Shown here piece by piece: positions 1 through 7,799 of a stretch of DNA of 64,000 bases. This DNA comes from Archaeoglobaceae archaeon (GTDB taxonomy: Archaea; Halobacteriota; Archaeoglobi; Archaeoglobales; Archaeoglobaceae): contig JAMOPJ010000046.1 in assembly GCA_027064525.1 (NCBI GenBank), positions 1 through 64,000 on the forward strand. Reading direction: 5' to 3'. Position 1 is the stretch's first letter; every line of letters begins with the position of its first letter. Made by a program: the position numbers and the translations under genes. The notes beneath the pieces were generated by a model. It saw only the letters and a list, made by a program, of their open reading frames with translations, ran no database searches and was not told the DNA's origin.

Positions 1-469
1 TAACACGTTTATCGACGGAAAAGAAGCTGTTGTATGCTTAATCGATGCTCCTGATGAAATAATCGAACTCTTTAAACAGAGGATCGAGGCTGAGAAGCCC
101 GAGAAGGCTATCGTTGAAGAGGTAAAATTGGAGGAATACAAGTATGACGTTCCACCCATCGAGAGATGCATGCAGGCCTTTCAGATAGAACATTGGGGCA
201 AGGCCATTCCTATTCTGCTCGACATGCTCGATGAAATCAAAGATGTTAAAAGAGTCGTAAGAGAGGAATCCGAGAAGACAAGAGAATACCTCGGCTCTAA
301 AATTGACGAATCCACCAAGACGATCTGCAATAAAATCGACGAAACTAAGACTTACTTGGGAGATAAAGTAGATGCCCTGAGATTAGATCTAAAAACATAC
401 TTAGATGAGAGATTGAAGAAATTGGAGGAAGAGATCAAAGCAATTAAGGCGAAAATCGGAATGGCTTAG
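1..469 (+). CDS. Acylphosphatase-like protein with coiled-coil tail (5' end outside window)
   Basis: The reading frame is open from base 2 and ends with TAG at 467-469, so the gene starts upstream of the window. The first ~45 visible residues (NTFIDGKEAVV..., then ...EKPEKAIVEEVKLEEY) resemble the second half of an acylphosphatase fold: a DG turn, a strand, a helix, then a P-x-x-A-x-V strand. The catalytic Arg loop would lie upstream and is not visible. From about visible residue 75 the chain becomes a charged helix rich in E, K and D, ending in a predicted coiled coil (LDERLKKLEEEIKAIKAKI). Classical acylphosphatases are ~90 residues and lack this tail, so the coiled coil suggests an oligomerising or partner-binding variant. 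The family call is by pattern only; function is uncertain. Confidence 0.6.
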   Translation, partial: NTFIDGKEAVVCLIDAPDEIIELFKQRIEAEKPEKAIVEEVKLEEYKYDVPPIERCMQAFQIEHWGKAIPILLDMLDEIKDVKRVVREESEKTREYLGSKIDESTKTICNKIDETKTYLGDKVDALRLDLKTYLDERLKKLEEEIKAIKAKIGMA

Positions 470-472
470 CTT

Positions 473-652
473 CTATTCAGAGGCTAAGAGACCTCTCTTT
501 TTCAAGTCTTCTCTAATTAGTGATCTTGCATATTCCGAGAAGCTGTTAAACTCTTTTCCTTCTCCTACGAATGTTTCTATCAGATCCAGCCAATCTCTGT
601 AAATATGAACACCCATAGTTTTATACCGGACCTTCTGAACTTCTTTCAACAT
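473..652 (-). CDS. Small ribbon-helix-helix (CopG/Arc-like) regulator, 59 aa
   Basis: This ATG-to-TAG frame of 59 residues begins MLKEVQKVRYKTMGVHIYRD and ends KKRGLLASE. The pattern is typical of ribbon-helix-helix DNA-binding proteins: a short basic strand (VRYKTMGVHI), an amphipathic helix (YRDWLDLIETFVGEGKEF), a turn, then a second helix (SFSEYARSLIREDLKKRG). Such proteins bind palindromic operators as dimers. It is divergent from the winged-helix gene at 756, and two matching palindromes lie between them, one of them covering this start codon. Autoregulation is the natural inference. It could alternatively be the antitoxin half of a toxin-antitoxin pair, but no toxin gene adjoins it. Confidence 0.72.
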   Translation of the reverse strand: MLKEVQKVRYKTMGVHIYRDWLDLIETFVGEGKEFNSFSEYARSLIREDLKKRGLLASE

Positions 653-710
653 CGTAGTAATCTACGATTTAGACAGTATATAACCCTTACGGAATCGTAT
701 GTTAATACGA
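652..710. promoter_or_regulatory. Two palindromic operator candidates in a divergent promoter
   Basis: Two 16-bp perfect inverted repeats share the form TCGTA(G/T)-N4-(C/A)TACGA: TCGTAG TAAT CTACGA at 652-667 and TCGTAT GTTA ATACGA at 695-710. Their centres are 43 bp apart. The first overlaps the ATG of the ribbon-helix-helix gene; the second lies just upstream of the TATA-like TTTTTATAAA (about 724-733) of the rightward gene. A further half site ATCGTA sits at 751-756, directly on the rightward start codon. Binding by the adjacent regulator is inferred. Confidence 0.6.
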
Positions 711-755
711 ATTTGTAAGATAATTTTTATAAAATTAGTAAAGTTATTTAATCGT

Positions 756-1151
756 ATGGAACTTAAGATTAAGTTTACCGAATTTTTACCCAAGATAATT
801 AAACCCGGTAGTTATGAGATTCTTCGAGCGCTCAAAGACGGCCCAAAAACTTGGAGTGAGTTGGAGCGACTCGAAGATATGAATTCCGCTAAATTGAAAC
901 GCAGATTGGAGGATTTAATATCTGCTAATTTAGTCACTGTAGATGTTGTCTTGGATAGAAAACCGACTGGCTCGAAAGTTTATAAATTAACACCTCTCGG
1001 CTTAGCCATTCTCAAGAAGCTTGAGGAGATAGAAGAAATTTACGAGAAGTATAAGGACACTCCGACGGTTGAAGAAGCCGTCGAACTTGTCGAAAAGAAG
1101 AAGGTTAAGCCCGACAAAGTCGTAAAGCTTGGGAGGGAGGAGATTTTGTGA
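756..1151 (+). CDS. Winged-helix transcriptional regulator, 131 aa
   Basis: I place the start at ATG 756 (MELKIKFTEFLPK), not at an upstream ATG 699, because the TATA-like TTTTTATAAA at about 724-733 sits about 25 bases before it, giving a leaderless transcript. Residues ~15-75 form a winged-helix domain: helix (GSYEILRALKDG), recognition region (TWSELERLEDMNSAKLKRRLEDLISANLV), and a wing (VDVVLDRKPTGSKVYKLTPLGLAIL), close to the PadR/HxlR/ArsR pattern. The C-terminal ~50 residues are charged helix. It is followed after 15 bases by a second small gene, probably co-transcribed, and faces the ribbon-helix-helix gene across palindromic sites. Its target is unknown. Confidence 0.7.
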   Translation: MELKIKFTEFLPKIIKPGSYEILRALKDGPKTWSELERLEDMNSAKLKRRLEDLISANLVTVDVVLDRKPTGSKVYKLTPLGLAILKKLEEIEEIYEKYKDTPTVEEAVELVEKKKVKPDKVVKLGREEIL

Positions 1152-1166
1152 CCCGAGGGGGTTGTA

Positions 1167-1505
1167 ATGCTCGTCCCGCTTAAGGGCGGGAAGTGGGCCG
1201 AAATTTCCGTTGTCGTTGAGAAAGAAATCCGGGAATACGATCTCGGTCTCGTTAAGCTTGTCGAAATCGACCGAAAACCCGTTTACGCTCTTCTTAAGGA
1301 TATTCACGATGAAGAAGAAATCTATTACGAGGTTTCCAGGTTTATAGCATCTCTGATTAAGAGGGGAAAGTATTCCAAATCCGAAATTCTCAGAGAAGTT
1401 TCAATTGTTTTCGGTATTGCTGAGGAATATGCTGAAGGCATTCTCGAGAGGGTTATGGTTGAAATGGGAGCCATAGATGATGAAGGGATTGTTGTAGTTC
1501 CGTAG
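1167..1505 (+). CDS. Hypothetical protein, 112 aa, downstream partner of winged-helix gene
   Basis: The ATG follows a GAGGGGGT Shine-Dalgarno element, and the gene lies 15 bases after the preceding winged-helix gene, so the two form an operon. The N-terminal ~50 residues look like a short beta sheet (WAEISVVVEKEIREYDLGLVKLVEIDRKPVYALL). Residues ~50-112 are helical with a possible winged-helix outline (YEVSRFIASLIKRGKYSKSEILREVSIVFGIAEEYAEGILERVMVEMGAI). No catalytic motif and no membrane segment are visible. I do not recognise the family; a DNA-binding or regulator-associated role is a guess from context. Confidence 0.55.
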   Translation: MLVPLKGGKWAEISVVVEKEIREYDLGLVKLVEIDRKPVYALLKDIHDEEEIYYEVSRFIASLIKRGKYSKSEILREVSIVFGIAEEYAEGILERVMVEMGAIDDEGIVVVP

Positions 1506-1613
1506 ATTTTTACGTGAAAAGAAAAAGAAAAAGTCAGAGTAAATTTATTGACGACGGTTTCAGCGACAACAAAAATCGAAAGGTTTAAGTTTTGATATAA
1601 AATCTGGGAGCAG

Positions 1614-2063
1614 ATGGAAGAGGAGATTATAATAGAGAGGGAAGTTGAATATTATGATTCCGGTGGGACGATAACAAAGGCCAATGTGAAGGTGACACCG
1701 ACTCGTTTACTAATTGAAAGGGGAAAGAGGCTTGAAAGTGTTTTAATTCGACATATTAATGTTCTTAAATTGTATCGAGATGATAAGTGGAGTTATCTTG
1801 CTGTAGGTTTATCTTTAATTTTATTCGGTGTAATATTTTTGTTTCTTGTTCCGTCGATTAAGGGTACGATAATTCTTGAAACGCCGTTCAAAGAAATATT
1901 AGGGGCAATTGCACTCTTTGTCGGCATCCCTCTTATATTCACTTGGTTACTTTATAGGAGATTCATTCTTCAGATTAATTCGTTCGGGTATGTTCTCAAT
2001 CTTATGAGTCGCCGGGAGCGGCCATTAAAAGATGTATATGATACAATGGTGCTGACCCCATAA
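1614..2063 (+). CDS. Small membrane protein with N-terminal PH-like sheet, 149 aa
   Basis: A TATA-like TTTTGATATAAAA lies ~20 bases before the ATG. Residues 1-60 are strand-rich and charged (EEEIIIEREVEYY..., ANVKVTPTRLLIERGKRLESVLI), similar in style to cytoplasmic PH-like membrane-protein domains. Two hydrophobic segments follow (about residues 62-82, AVGLSLILFGVIFLFLV, and 95-113, LGAIALFVGIPLIFTWLLY), with the C terminus returning to strands. The last five codons (MVLTP) and stop lie inside the left end of the inverted-repeat element at 2048-2126, so the natural C terminus may have been changed by an insertion. No function can be assigned. Confidence 0.55.
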   Translation: MEEEIIIEREVEYYDSGGTITKANVKVTPTRLLIERGKRLESVLIRHINVLKLYRDDKWSYLAVGLSLILFGVIFLFLVPSIKGTIILETPFKEILGAIALFVGIPLIFTWLLYRRFILQINSFGYVLNLMSRRERPLKDVYDTMVLTP

Positions 2064-2126
2064 TGGTTAAAGCAACCACATTAAAGCCTCGCTGTATATA
2101 AAGTCTAACCTAAAAGGGTCAGCACC
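2048..2126. repeat. 79-bp element with perfect 11-bp inverted ends (MITE-like)
   Basis: GGTGCTGACCC at 2048-2058 is matched by its exact reverse complement GGGTCAGCACC at 2116-2126. After a five-base mismatch the ends continue as GGTTA/TAACC, giving imperfect ~21-bp terminal repeats around a core with a TATA-like GTATATAAAG. No clear target-site duplication is visible in the flanks. The left end supplies the stop codon of the upstream membrane-protein gene. It could be a small non-autonomous element, or a terminator/attenuator hairpin. Confidence 0.45.
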
Positions 2127-2291
2127 GGCGAAAACATAGGAAGTTATATATAACAGTATTACATCGAATAGAGAACTAAGAAAGATGCTAAACGCTATAT
2201 GAAGTTGGTAATGCTTCTGTTAAGCTAGAGTAGCTCGAATCATATTTATTTTATAGCTCTTAAGATTTGTTTGTTAGGGTGACCTAAATGG

Positions 2292-2342
2292 ACTGCCACT
2301 TTCGTCGGTACTTCCGATGGCCGACCGATGCATAATGGCAGT
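2292..2342. other. Two-tier hairpin, candidate structured RNA or recombination hairpin
   Basis: ACTGCCA (2292-2298) pairs with TGGCAGT (2336-2342). Inside it, 2303-2309 pairs with 2324-2330 (seven pairs, one of them G-U), leaving a small internal loop between the two stems and a 14-base apical loop. The surrounding ~290 bases between genes hold no convincing reading frame. The stem-internal loop-stem outline resembles a guide-RNA pocket, but no ACA, C or D box is evident. The strand is undetermined. Confidence 0.35.
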
Positions 2343-2355
2343 TTATAAAAATGAT

Positions 2356-2808
2356 TTATTTAATTGAAAATAAAGATCCAAGTAAATTAACAAAATACTT
2401 TTCAATCCATTGTTTGATGATTTCGTGAGATTCTCCTATAATTCGTCTAATTTCAGGATCTGGATAAGATTGTGCAATTTTTTCTAAATTAAATAGTGCC
2501 AACATGAGCTTTATTCCATCTTTCTTATGCTCTGGAATGTTTGTTACATCAGCAATGATAAACTGATAGGTTCCATCCTCAAAATCAGGGTTATTATAAA
2601 TCCTACGGATATAGATTATTAGCTCTCTGTTTTCTTTACCAAATCGCTTTTTTAATTCATCTACAAGTTCTTCAGTCGTAATTGAGTCTGGTTTCTTCAG
2701 AAATCCATGTATTATATTACTTGCACCCAATCTAGATATCCAATACAAAATAGTCCTTGGCTCAAATCTGTCAACATGTATGAAATCTATATGTTTGTTT
2801 TCAGCCAT
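2356..2808 (-). CDS. Hypothetical helical protein, 150 aa
   Basis: I start at ATG 2808 (MAENKHIDFIHVDRF) because a GGTGAGG element precedes it; the TTG further upstream overlaps that element. The protein is soluble, mostly helical, and rich in aromatic and charged residues (TILYWISRLGASNIIHGFL, ELVDELKKRFGKENRELIIYIRRIY, EIRRIIGESHEIIKQWIEKYFVNLL). No Walker, zinc or HTH motif is apparent. Base composition is AT-rich compared with the hem genes to the right, in keeping with the accessory character of the first 2.8 kb. It stands alone between a structured intergenic region and a tRNA gene, a common neighbourhood for integrated genes. No function assigned. Confidence 0.5.
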   Translation of the reverse strand: MAENKHIDFIHVDRFEPRTILYWISRLGASNIIHGFLKKPDSITTEELVDELKKRFGKENRELIIYIRRIYNNPDFEDGTYQFIIADVTNIPEHKKDGIKLMLALFNLEKIAQSYPDPEIRRIIGESHEIIKQWIEKYFVNLLGSLFSIK

Positions 2809-2878
2809 TGTCCTCACCAAATTCGAAATATTTTTAATTTACATTTGAGATAGTGTTAACTAAGTATGACAGATGACA

Positions 2879-2960
2879 CGCCGGGGCTGGGATTCGAACC
2901 CAGGAGCCCTTGCGGGCACCGGCTCTCAAGGCCGGCGCAGTACCACTCTGCAACCCCGGC
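2879..2960 (-). tRNA. tRNA-Ser (anticodon TGA)
   Basis: Read on the minus strand the gene folds as a class II tRNA. The acceptor stem is GCCGGGG/CCCCGGC with discriminator G, the D arm contains GTGGTAC, and the anticodon stem CCGGC/GCCGG carries loop CTTGAGA (anticodon TGA, reads UCA serine codons). A long variable arm GCCC-GCAA-GGGC and a T arm CTGGG-TTCGAAT-CCCAG complete it. The long variable arm and G73 fit serine. CCA is not encoded. An AT-rich TTTTTAAAAA promoter-like stretch lies ~25 bases upstream (right side). Confidence 0.95.
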
Positions 2961-3106
2961 TCAAAGGTTATTAATCAAAATGTTTTTAAAAAGCTTTTGC
3001 GTCAAATTGATCATTAACATAATATAATATTATACAACAAAATGGTCAGCGGGAGAAAATCCTAAATCTTATAAAGTCCATAGCTAAGCTTAGAAGAGGT
3101 GGAAAG

Positions 3107-4411
3107 ATGGAAATAGCAAGCTTAGTAGTTTCTCACAAAAAAGCTTCTATTAAAGAAATTGAAAAAGCTTGGCACGGTAATTGTGGATTACTTATCAAAC
3201 GCATTTTATCATATCCAAATATTAAAGAATGTGCTCTCCTCTTCACTTGCAACAGAGTCGAGGTATACGTGGTCGGCAAAAATACGGAGGAGATGCTGAG
3301 AGAGTTCGCGAGCGAAATGGGCGTCTCCCAGAGAATTCTTGACATATATAAAGGGGATAAGTGCCTCGAACACCTTTTGAGAGTAGCTTCTGGCTTGGAG
3401 TCGATGATTGTTGGAGAAGATCAGATCTTGGGGCAAGTAAGAGACTTCTACCACATAAGCAAGAAGTTCGGTGGAATTGGGGAAGTTCTAGACATCGTGT
3501 TCAGAAAAGCCATTCACGTCGGAACTAAAGTTAGAAGGCTTACTAAGATAAATAAAGGTTCTATTTCTATTGGTTCTGCTGCTGTAGAGCTTGCTGAGAA
3601 GACATTTGGTTTGAAGAATAAAAAAGTCCTCATCATCGGAGCTGGAGAAATGGGAACTTCGGTAGCGAGAGCTCTGACGGGTAAAGCTGAAATTTACATC
3701 GCAAATAGAACATTCGAGAAGGGTGAAAAATTAGCTAGGGAGGTAGGAGGCAAAGCGGTCAGATTTGAGGAGCTTGAGAGGTGGATAGCTGAATGCGACA
3801 TAGTGTTTTCAGCCACATCCGCTCCGAATTACATCATTACGAAGGACATGATCGAGAGAATAATGAAGGATAGAAACAAACCGCTTTTGATCGTAGATAT
3901 AGCGTTGCCAAGGGATGTTGAAGAGAGTGTTGCGGATATCGAAGGTGTAACGCTCTACACGATCGACGATCTGAGAATGGTTGCTGAGGAAAATCTGAAG
4001 AGGAGGCTTAAGGAGGCTGAAAAGGCTGAGGCGATCATCAAGGAGGAGTTAGAGCACCTCAAATCCCTTCTCAAGGATCTCAGGGCTAAGAGGGCGATCA
4101 GCTTGATGTATCTTGCGGCTGAGGAGGTCAAAGATGAGGAAATAAGAGAGTTGTTCAACAAACTTTCAGCAAAGTTTGGGATTGATGAGAGTGCCATTCC
4201 TATAATCGAAGATTTCGTCAAATCGTTCGTCAAGAAGTTTTTGAGAAAGCCGACGGTTAGGCTTAGAGAATCTGCGAGAAACGGCAGAATCGATGTTATA
4301 GAGGCGGTAGAATTCCTCTTTGGAGGAGAGGAGTATGGAGTTTCCGAAGTTAAGGCTGAGGAGATTGAGAAAAGACCATCTGAGACCGCTATTCAGAGAA
4401 ACGAAGCTTGA
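3107..4411 (+). CDS. hemA: Glutamyl-tRNA reductase (HemA)
   Basis: It catalyses NADPH-dependent reduction of glutamyl-tRNA(Glu) to glutamate-1-semialdehyde, the first step of C5-pathway tetrapyrrole synthesis. The catalytic cysteine is in FTCNRVEVY (Cys48). The tRNA/substrate region [17 protein letters not shown] follows, and an NADP-binding Rossmann motif [10 protein letters not shown] starts near residue 174. The C-terminal half is the helical dimerisation domain ([19 protein letters not shown]). Length 434 aa is normal. GAGGTGG precedes the ATG. The last 77 bases overlap hemB in another frame, so translation of the two is probably coupled. The product pathway feeds siroheme for the DsrAB enzyme encoded further right. 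Confidence 0.97.
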   Translation: MEIASLVVSHKKASIKEIEKAWHGNCGLLIKRILSYPNIKECALLFTCNRVEVYVVGKNTEEMLREFASEMGVSQRILDIYKGDKCLEHLLRVASGLESMIVGEDQILGQVRDFYHISKKFGGIGEVLDIVFRKAIHVGTKVRRLTKINKGSISIGSAAVELAEKTFGLKNKKVLIIGAGEMGTSVARALTGKAEIYIANRTFEKGEKLAREVGGKAVRFEELERWIAECDIVFSATSAPNYIITKDMIERIMKDRNKPLLIVDIALPRDVEESVADIEGVTLYTIDDLRMVAEENLKRRLKEAEKAEAIIKEELEHLKSLLKDLRAKRAISLMYLAAEEVKDEEIRELFNKLSAKFGIDESAIPIIEDFVKSFVKKFLRKPTVRLRESARNGRIDVIEAVEFLFGGEEYGVSEVKAEEIEKRPSETAIQRNEA

Positions 4412-5315
4412 TCTAAACGATCTCATAATGCCCATATTCGTTGACGAGACGATCTCGAAGCCAAAAGAGATAAGCTCGATGCCCGGCTATTATCGAATTC
4501 CGGTTGAAAATGTTGCCGAAGAAGTTGGAAAAGCGATGGAATTGGGCTTGAAAGCGTTCATACTCTTTGGGATTCCATCTTATAAGGATGATATCGGTTC
4601 TTCAGCTTTTATAAGTAATGGAGTTATTCAGAGAGCAATTAGGCTAATCAGGCAGGAGTATCCAGATGCTGTGATTGTTACGGATGTTTGTTTGTGCGAA
4701 TACACTACCCACGGACACTGTGGTGTCGTGAAAGATGGGAAGATTTTGAACGACGAGACCCTGCCGATACTGGGCAAGGTTGCCGTGAGTCATGCTGAAG
4801 CTGGAGCGGACATCGTAGCACCTTCCGGCATGATGGACGGAATGGTCAAAGCGATAAGGGAAGCTTTGGATTCATCCGGCTTTGAGGATGTTGCGATAAT
4901 GAGCTACTCTGCCAAATACGCTTCAAGCTTTTATGGGCCTTTCAGAGAAGCTGCGGAAAGCGGATACAAATTTGGTGATAGGAGAAGTTATCAGATGGAT
5001 ATCCACAACGGCGATGAAGCGCTTAGAGAGGTTGAGCTCGATTTGAAGGAAGGAGCGGATATAGTAATGGTCAAGCCCGCTTTGGCTTATCTTGACATCG
5101 TTAGAAGGGTAAAGGAAAAATTCGGAGTTCCTACAGCAGCTTACAATGTCAGCGGAGAATACAGCATGGTAAAAGCTGCGGCGATGAACGGTTGGCTGGA
5201 TGAGAAATCAATCGTTTACGAGATTCTGGTTTCGATAAAGAGGGCTGGAGCAGATCTGATAATAACTTATCATGCGAAAGACTTCGCAAAATGGTTTAAT
5301 GAAGGATCGCTTTAA
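4335..5315 (+). CDS. hemB: Delta-aminolevulinic acid dehydratase / porphobilinogen synthase (HemB)
   Basis: It condenses two 5-aminolevulinate molecules to porphobilinogen. Start ATG 4335 ([14 protein letters not shown]) follows GGAGGAGAGG; an upstream TTG at 4320 is inside that element. Diagnostic motifs are the cysteine-rich zinc site [12 protein letters not shown], the Schiff-base lysines in [17 protein letters not shown] and [10 protein letters not shown], and the C-terminal [13 protein letters not shown]. Length 326 aa is typical. The 5' end overlaps hemA by 77 bases, an unusually long coding overlap, while the 3' end overlaps the convergent MarC gene by 20 bases. Confidence 0.97.
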   Translation: MEFPKLRLRRLRKDHLRPLFRETKLDLNDLIMPIFVDETISKPKEISSMPGYYRIPVENVAEEVGKAMELGLKAFILFGIPSYKDDIGSSAFISNGVIQRAIRLIRQEYPDAVIVTDVCLCEYTTHGHCGVVKDGKILNDETLPILGKVAVSHAEAGADIVAPSGMMDGMVKAIREALDSSGFEDVAIMSYSAKYASSFYGPFREAAESGYKFGDRRSYQMDIHNGDEALREVELDLKEGADIVMVKPALAYLDIVRRVKEKFGVPTAAYNVSGEYSMVKAAAMNGWLDEKSIVYEILVSIKRAGADLIITYHAKDFAKWFNEGSL

Positions 5316-5928
5316 TTTTTCCAGCCAATCCTGCGAATACGAACTCGACAGCTATCGCCGCTAGGAATATCGCCATGAGCCTCGCTATTATGTCCGAACC
5401 ACTCCTTCCTAATACTTTGATTATTAGCTCGCTGTAGATGTGCGTCAGCCTAACGATCACGTAAACGGCAACTATCGACAAGAGGAGAAGTAGCTTCGAA
5501 AGGGTATCCGTAGCTTCGGAATTCAGCACTATCGCAGCTGTTATGGCTCCCGGGCCTGTATATAGGGGAAGGGCTATCGGGAAGACCGCTAAGGAATCTA
5601 CATCCACATGCTTGAGTCCTCTCTTTGCGTAGGCTTCCTTACCCCTGCTACCAGTTAGGATGTCCAACGCCACTGCAAACAGCAATATTCCACCCGCGAT
5701 CCTCAAACTGTCTATGGATATGTGGAATATGTCGAGCAGAAGATTGCCGGTTAATGCTACTACGATCAGCATACCTGCTGCTATGAGCGTGGACTTTTTT
5801 GAAACCCTCTCTCTTTCCTCGTGTGTCAGCCTTTCCGTTAGGGCGATAAACATAGGTATGTTACCGGGCGGATCGACTATCACGAATATCGTCGTAAAAG
5901 CCGTGATAAAATAGCTCAGGTAGTCCAT
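5296..5928 (-). CDS. MarC family integral membrane protein
   Basis: This is a 210-aa protein with six hydrophobic segments. It begins [27 protein letters not shown], carrying the family hallmark DPxGNxP near residue 20. A second conserved stretch is [20 protein letters not shown] (family pattern P-x-x-x-GPG-x-I). MarC/UPF0056 proteins are inner-membrane proteins whose transport role remains unproven; the name derives from an Escherichia coli locus once linked to multiple antibiotic resistance. The 3' end converges on hemB with a 20-base overlap. The start overlaps the end of the upstream methyltransferase gene by 13 bases, so the two are probably co-transcribed from the right. Confidence 0.9.
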   Translation of the reverse strand: MDYLSYFITAFTTIFVIVDPPGNIPMFIALTERLTHEERERVSKKSTLIAAGMLIVVALTGNLLLDIFHISIDSLRIAGGILLFAVALDILTGSRGKEAYAKRGLKHVDVDSLAVFPIALPLYTGPGAITAAIVLNSEATDTLSKLLLLLSIVAVYVIVRLTHIYSELIIKVLGRSGSDIIARLMAIFLAAIAVEFVFAGLAGKIKAILH

Positions 5929-6866
5929 AGATCCAACGCTCTCCTAACGTTTTTTAACAACGCAACAGCACATTCCTGCGAAGGAAAGCTGAAGAGACCA
6001 CAATCTGGCCCGATGTAGGCTATCAGGTCACCAAACCTATCGTATGCTCTCTCTATTCTGCTCTTTATGACTTCCGGACTCTCTACCTCGTTGATTGCCT
6101 TTATGATGAGTTCTTCGCTCTCCCAAGCGTTCACGTTGTGTTTCTGATTGAATTCCGCAATTATTCCATCTATGTCGCTTCTCGCAATTCCAACTCTAAG
6201 CTTTTTGTCGTGGGATTCCAAATCTTGAGGATCTACGAAATCCAAAGCTGAAGGATCCTTAGCAGATTCGATGCCTATAACGTCTATCGTATCGATGTCG
6301 AGTATCCTTTCGTAGAAAAGAGGAGCGTGCAGATGAATCTGAACATCAACGTCGAACTTCAAAGGCTCGAAAGCCAGCTTCAGCTGGTCATCCGTGGGCT
6401 GCAAATCCGGATTTAATCCCAAACTCGGTTCATCTATGCTGACGCATTCAACGTTCGGATACTTTAAAGCATTCTCAACGAATCTCGCAACAGACTTCGC
6501 AAGGTTTTCAAGAACGTCATCAAAAATTACAGTTCCAAGTTCCTTAACGTAAAGCTCGAAAGGACCGGTCACACAAACTCTAACAGCATCTGCACCAATC
6601 TTTTCAACGTATTCAAGCTCAATAATCTTAGCTTCGCTCTTCATAACGAGGTATCCGTCTTCCTGATAATTGCGAATGATACGCATGAACTGTTCGACCA
6701 TATCTTGAAATTGAGGATACGTGGGGCATTCAACACCGGCGTTGATCTTCATCAAAAAAGCCCGCTGAACAATCTCCTCATACTCCTTGCTGTAAAGGTT
6801 TTGCATAACCCAATCTCTCGTTATTCCTTTCGGCAGTGGGAAGCTACCTATATCGTCGAAGATCAT
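5916..6866 (-). CDS. MetE-type methyltransferase core (archaeal methionine synthase)
   Basis: The 316-aa protein matches the C-terminal catalytic half of cobalamin-independent methionine synthase. It opens with DDIGSFPLP, has a substrate-side VSIDEPSLG, a helix-barrel region VDVQIHLHAPLFYERILD, and ends with YIGPDCGLFSFPSQECAVALLKNV, the GPDCG zinc/thiol site. Archaeal enzymes of this short type lack the N-terminal folate-binding half of MetE and are thought to take the methyl group from methylcobalamin or a corrinoid protein. The gene precedes MarC on the same strand and faces away from the ribosomal protein gene uS15. Methyl donor and acceptor are not proven by the sequence. Confidence 0.82.
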   Translation of the reverse strand: MIFDDIGSFPLPKGITRDWVMQNLYSKEYEEIVQRAFLMKINAGVECPTYPQFQDMVEQFMRIIRNYQEDGYLVMKSEAKIIELEYVEKIGADAVRVCVTGPFELYVKELGTVIFDDVLENLAKSVARFVENALKYPNVECVSIDEPSLGLNPDLQPTDDQLKLAFEPLKFDVDVQIHLHAPLFYERILDIDTIDVIGIESAKDPSALDFVDPQDLESHDKKLRVGIARSDIDGIIAEFNQKHNVNAWESEELIIKAINEVESPEVIKSRIERAYDRFGDLIAYIGPDCGLFSFPSQECAVALLKNVRRALDLWTT

Positions 6867-6953
6867 CGGCGGAATTGATCACGCTTTGAATAAAGGTTTA
6901 TCGATCGCAACTTATTTAAGTGGGAGTAGAGATCTTGGGAGAAGGTGATGCTC

Positions 6954-7415
6954 ATGGCGAGAATGCATGCGAGAAGGAGGGGCAGATCAGGATCAAAGAA
7001 GGTGTATAGGGATCATCCCCCAGAATGGGTTGAGATGAAGCCTGAAGAAGTTGAGAAGCTGGTAGTGGAACTCTACAAGGAAGGTTACGAGCCGAGCATG
7101 ATTGGAATGATTCTCAGAGATCGCTATGGCATTCCTTCGGTTAGGCAAGTTACTGGAAAGAAGCTTGTGAAGATTCTGAAGGAGCACGGAATCGATATAG
7201 GTTTGCCTGAAGACCTGAAGTCCCTGATTAAGAAAGCTATAAGGCTCAGGAAGCACTTGGAAGTTCACAAGAAGGACAAGCACAACATGAGAGGTCTGCA
7301 GTTGATCGAAGCTAAGATCTGGAGGCTATCGAACTACTACAAGGAGAAGGGAGTTTTGCCGGCTGACTGGAAATACGATCCCAAGAAGCTTGAAATCGAA
7401 TTGTTCAAATCGTAA
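6954..7415 (+). CDS. rps15: 30S ribosomal protein uS15
   Basis: I choose ATG 6954 ([20 protein letters not shown]) because archaeal/eukaryal uS15 begins this way and GGTGAT lies four bases upstream; earlier GTG/ATG codons at 6945/6948 fall inside that element. The protein has the archaeal N-terminal extension ([43 protein letters not shown]) followed by the universal S15 helices ([40 protein letters not shown]). The last part binds 16S rRNA helices 20-22. Length 153 aa is typical of archaea. The gene stands alone with its own promoter region. Confidence 0.97.
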   Translation: MARMHARRRGRSGSKKVYRDHPPEWVEMKPEEVEKLVVELYKEGYEPSMIGMILRDRYGIPSVRQVTGKKLVKILKEHGIDIGLPEDLKSLIKKAIRLRKHLEVHKKDKHNMRGLQLIEAKIWRLSNYYKEKGVLPADWKYDPKKLEIELFKS

Positions 7416-7487
7416 TTATTTTTAATAAAAATTTCATAATTAGTTGAGATACAAAAAAGTTTTAAATTTTTCTTGTTAATATTTGAC

Positions 7488-7799
7488 ATGGTATTGAGGA
7501 AGTTGAAGCAAGAAGCGGAAGTGGCACTGAGACATTTAGAAGTTCTCGAACTCGTCGAAAAAAATCAGCCGATCGGCATATTCAAACTAGCGGATATGAT
7601 CAAGCTTCCGAAACACAAGGTTAGATACTCTCTTAGAGTTTTGGAGCAGTCTGGAATAATAGAACCCACTCAGCACGGTGCTATGGTTAGAGACGATGCG
7701 GATGAAGTCTTTAAGAAGTTGAAGGAGGAGATTGGAGATATTAAGGATCTTATCGATAAGATCGAGAAGAAGATCGAAGATATATGTTCCCGATTATAG
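7488..7799 (+). CDS. HTH protein with coiled-coil tail, coupled to BtpA gene
   Basis: Start ATG 7488 (MVLRKLKQEAEVALRHLEVL) lies ~30 bases after a TATA-like TTTTAAATTTTT. Residues ~15-70 form a winged-helix (VLELVEKNQPIGIFKLADMIKLPKHKVRYSLRVLEQSGIIEPTQHGAMV); the C-terminal ~30 residues form an amphipathic coiled coil (FKKLKEEIGDIKDLIDKIEKKIEDI). It fits a conserved group of small archaeal predicted regulators. The stop codon overlaps the start of the BtpA-family gene by 16 bases, which argues for coupled translation and a functional link with that enzyme. No target site is evident. Confidence 0.75.
   Translation: MVLRKLKQEAEVALRHLEVLELVEKNQPIGIFKLADMIKLPKHKVRYSLRVLEQSGIIEPTQHGAMVRDDADEVFKKLKEEIGDIKDLIDKIEKKIEDICSRL

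Noticed and set aside
2292-2342. H/ACA or C/D box guide RNA
   Set aside because: No ACA after the stem and no C (RUGAUGA) or D (CUGA) box at the right places; kept only as an unnamed hairpin.
3133-3454. Open frames on the opposite strand of hemA
   Set aside because: They lie antisense to a strongly conserved gene, lack ribosome sites and show no domain pattern.
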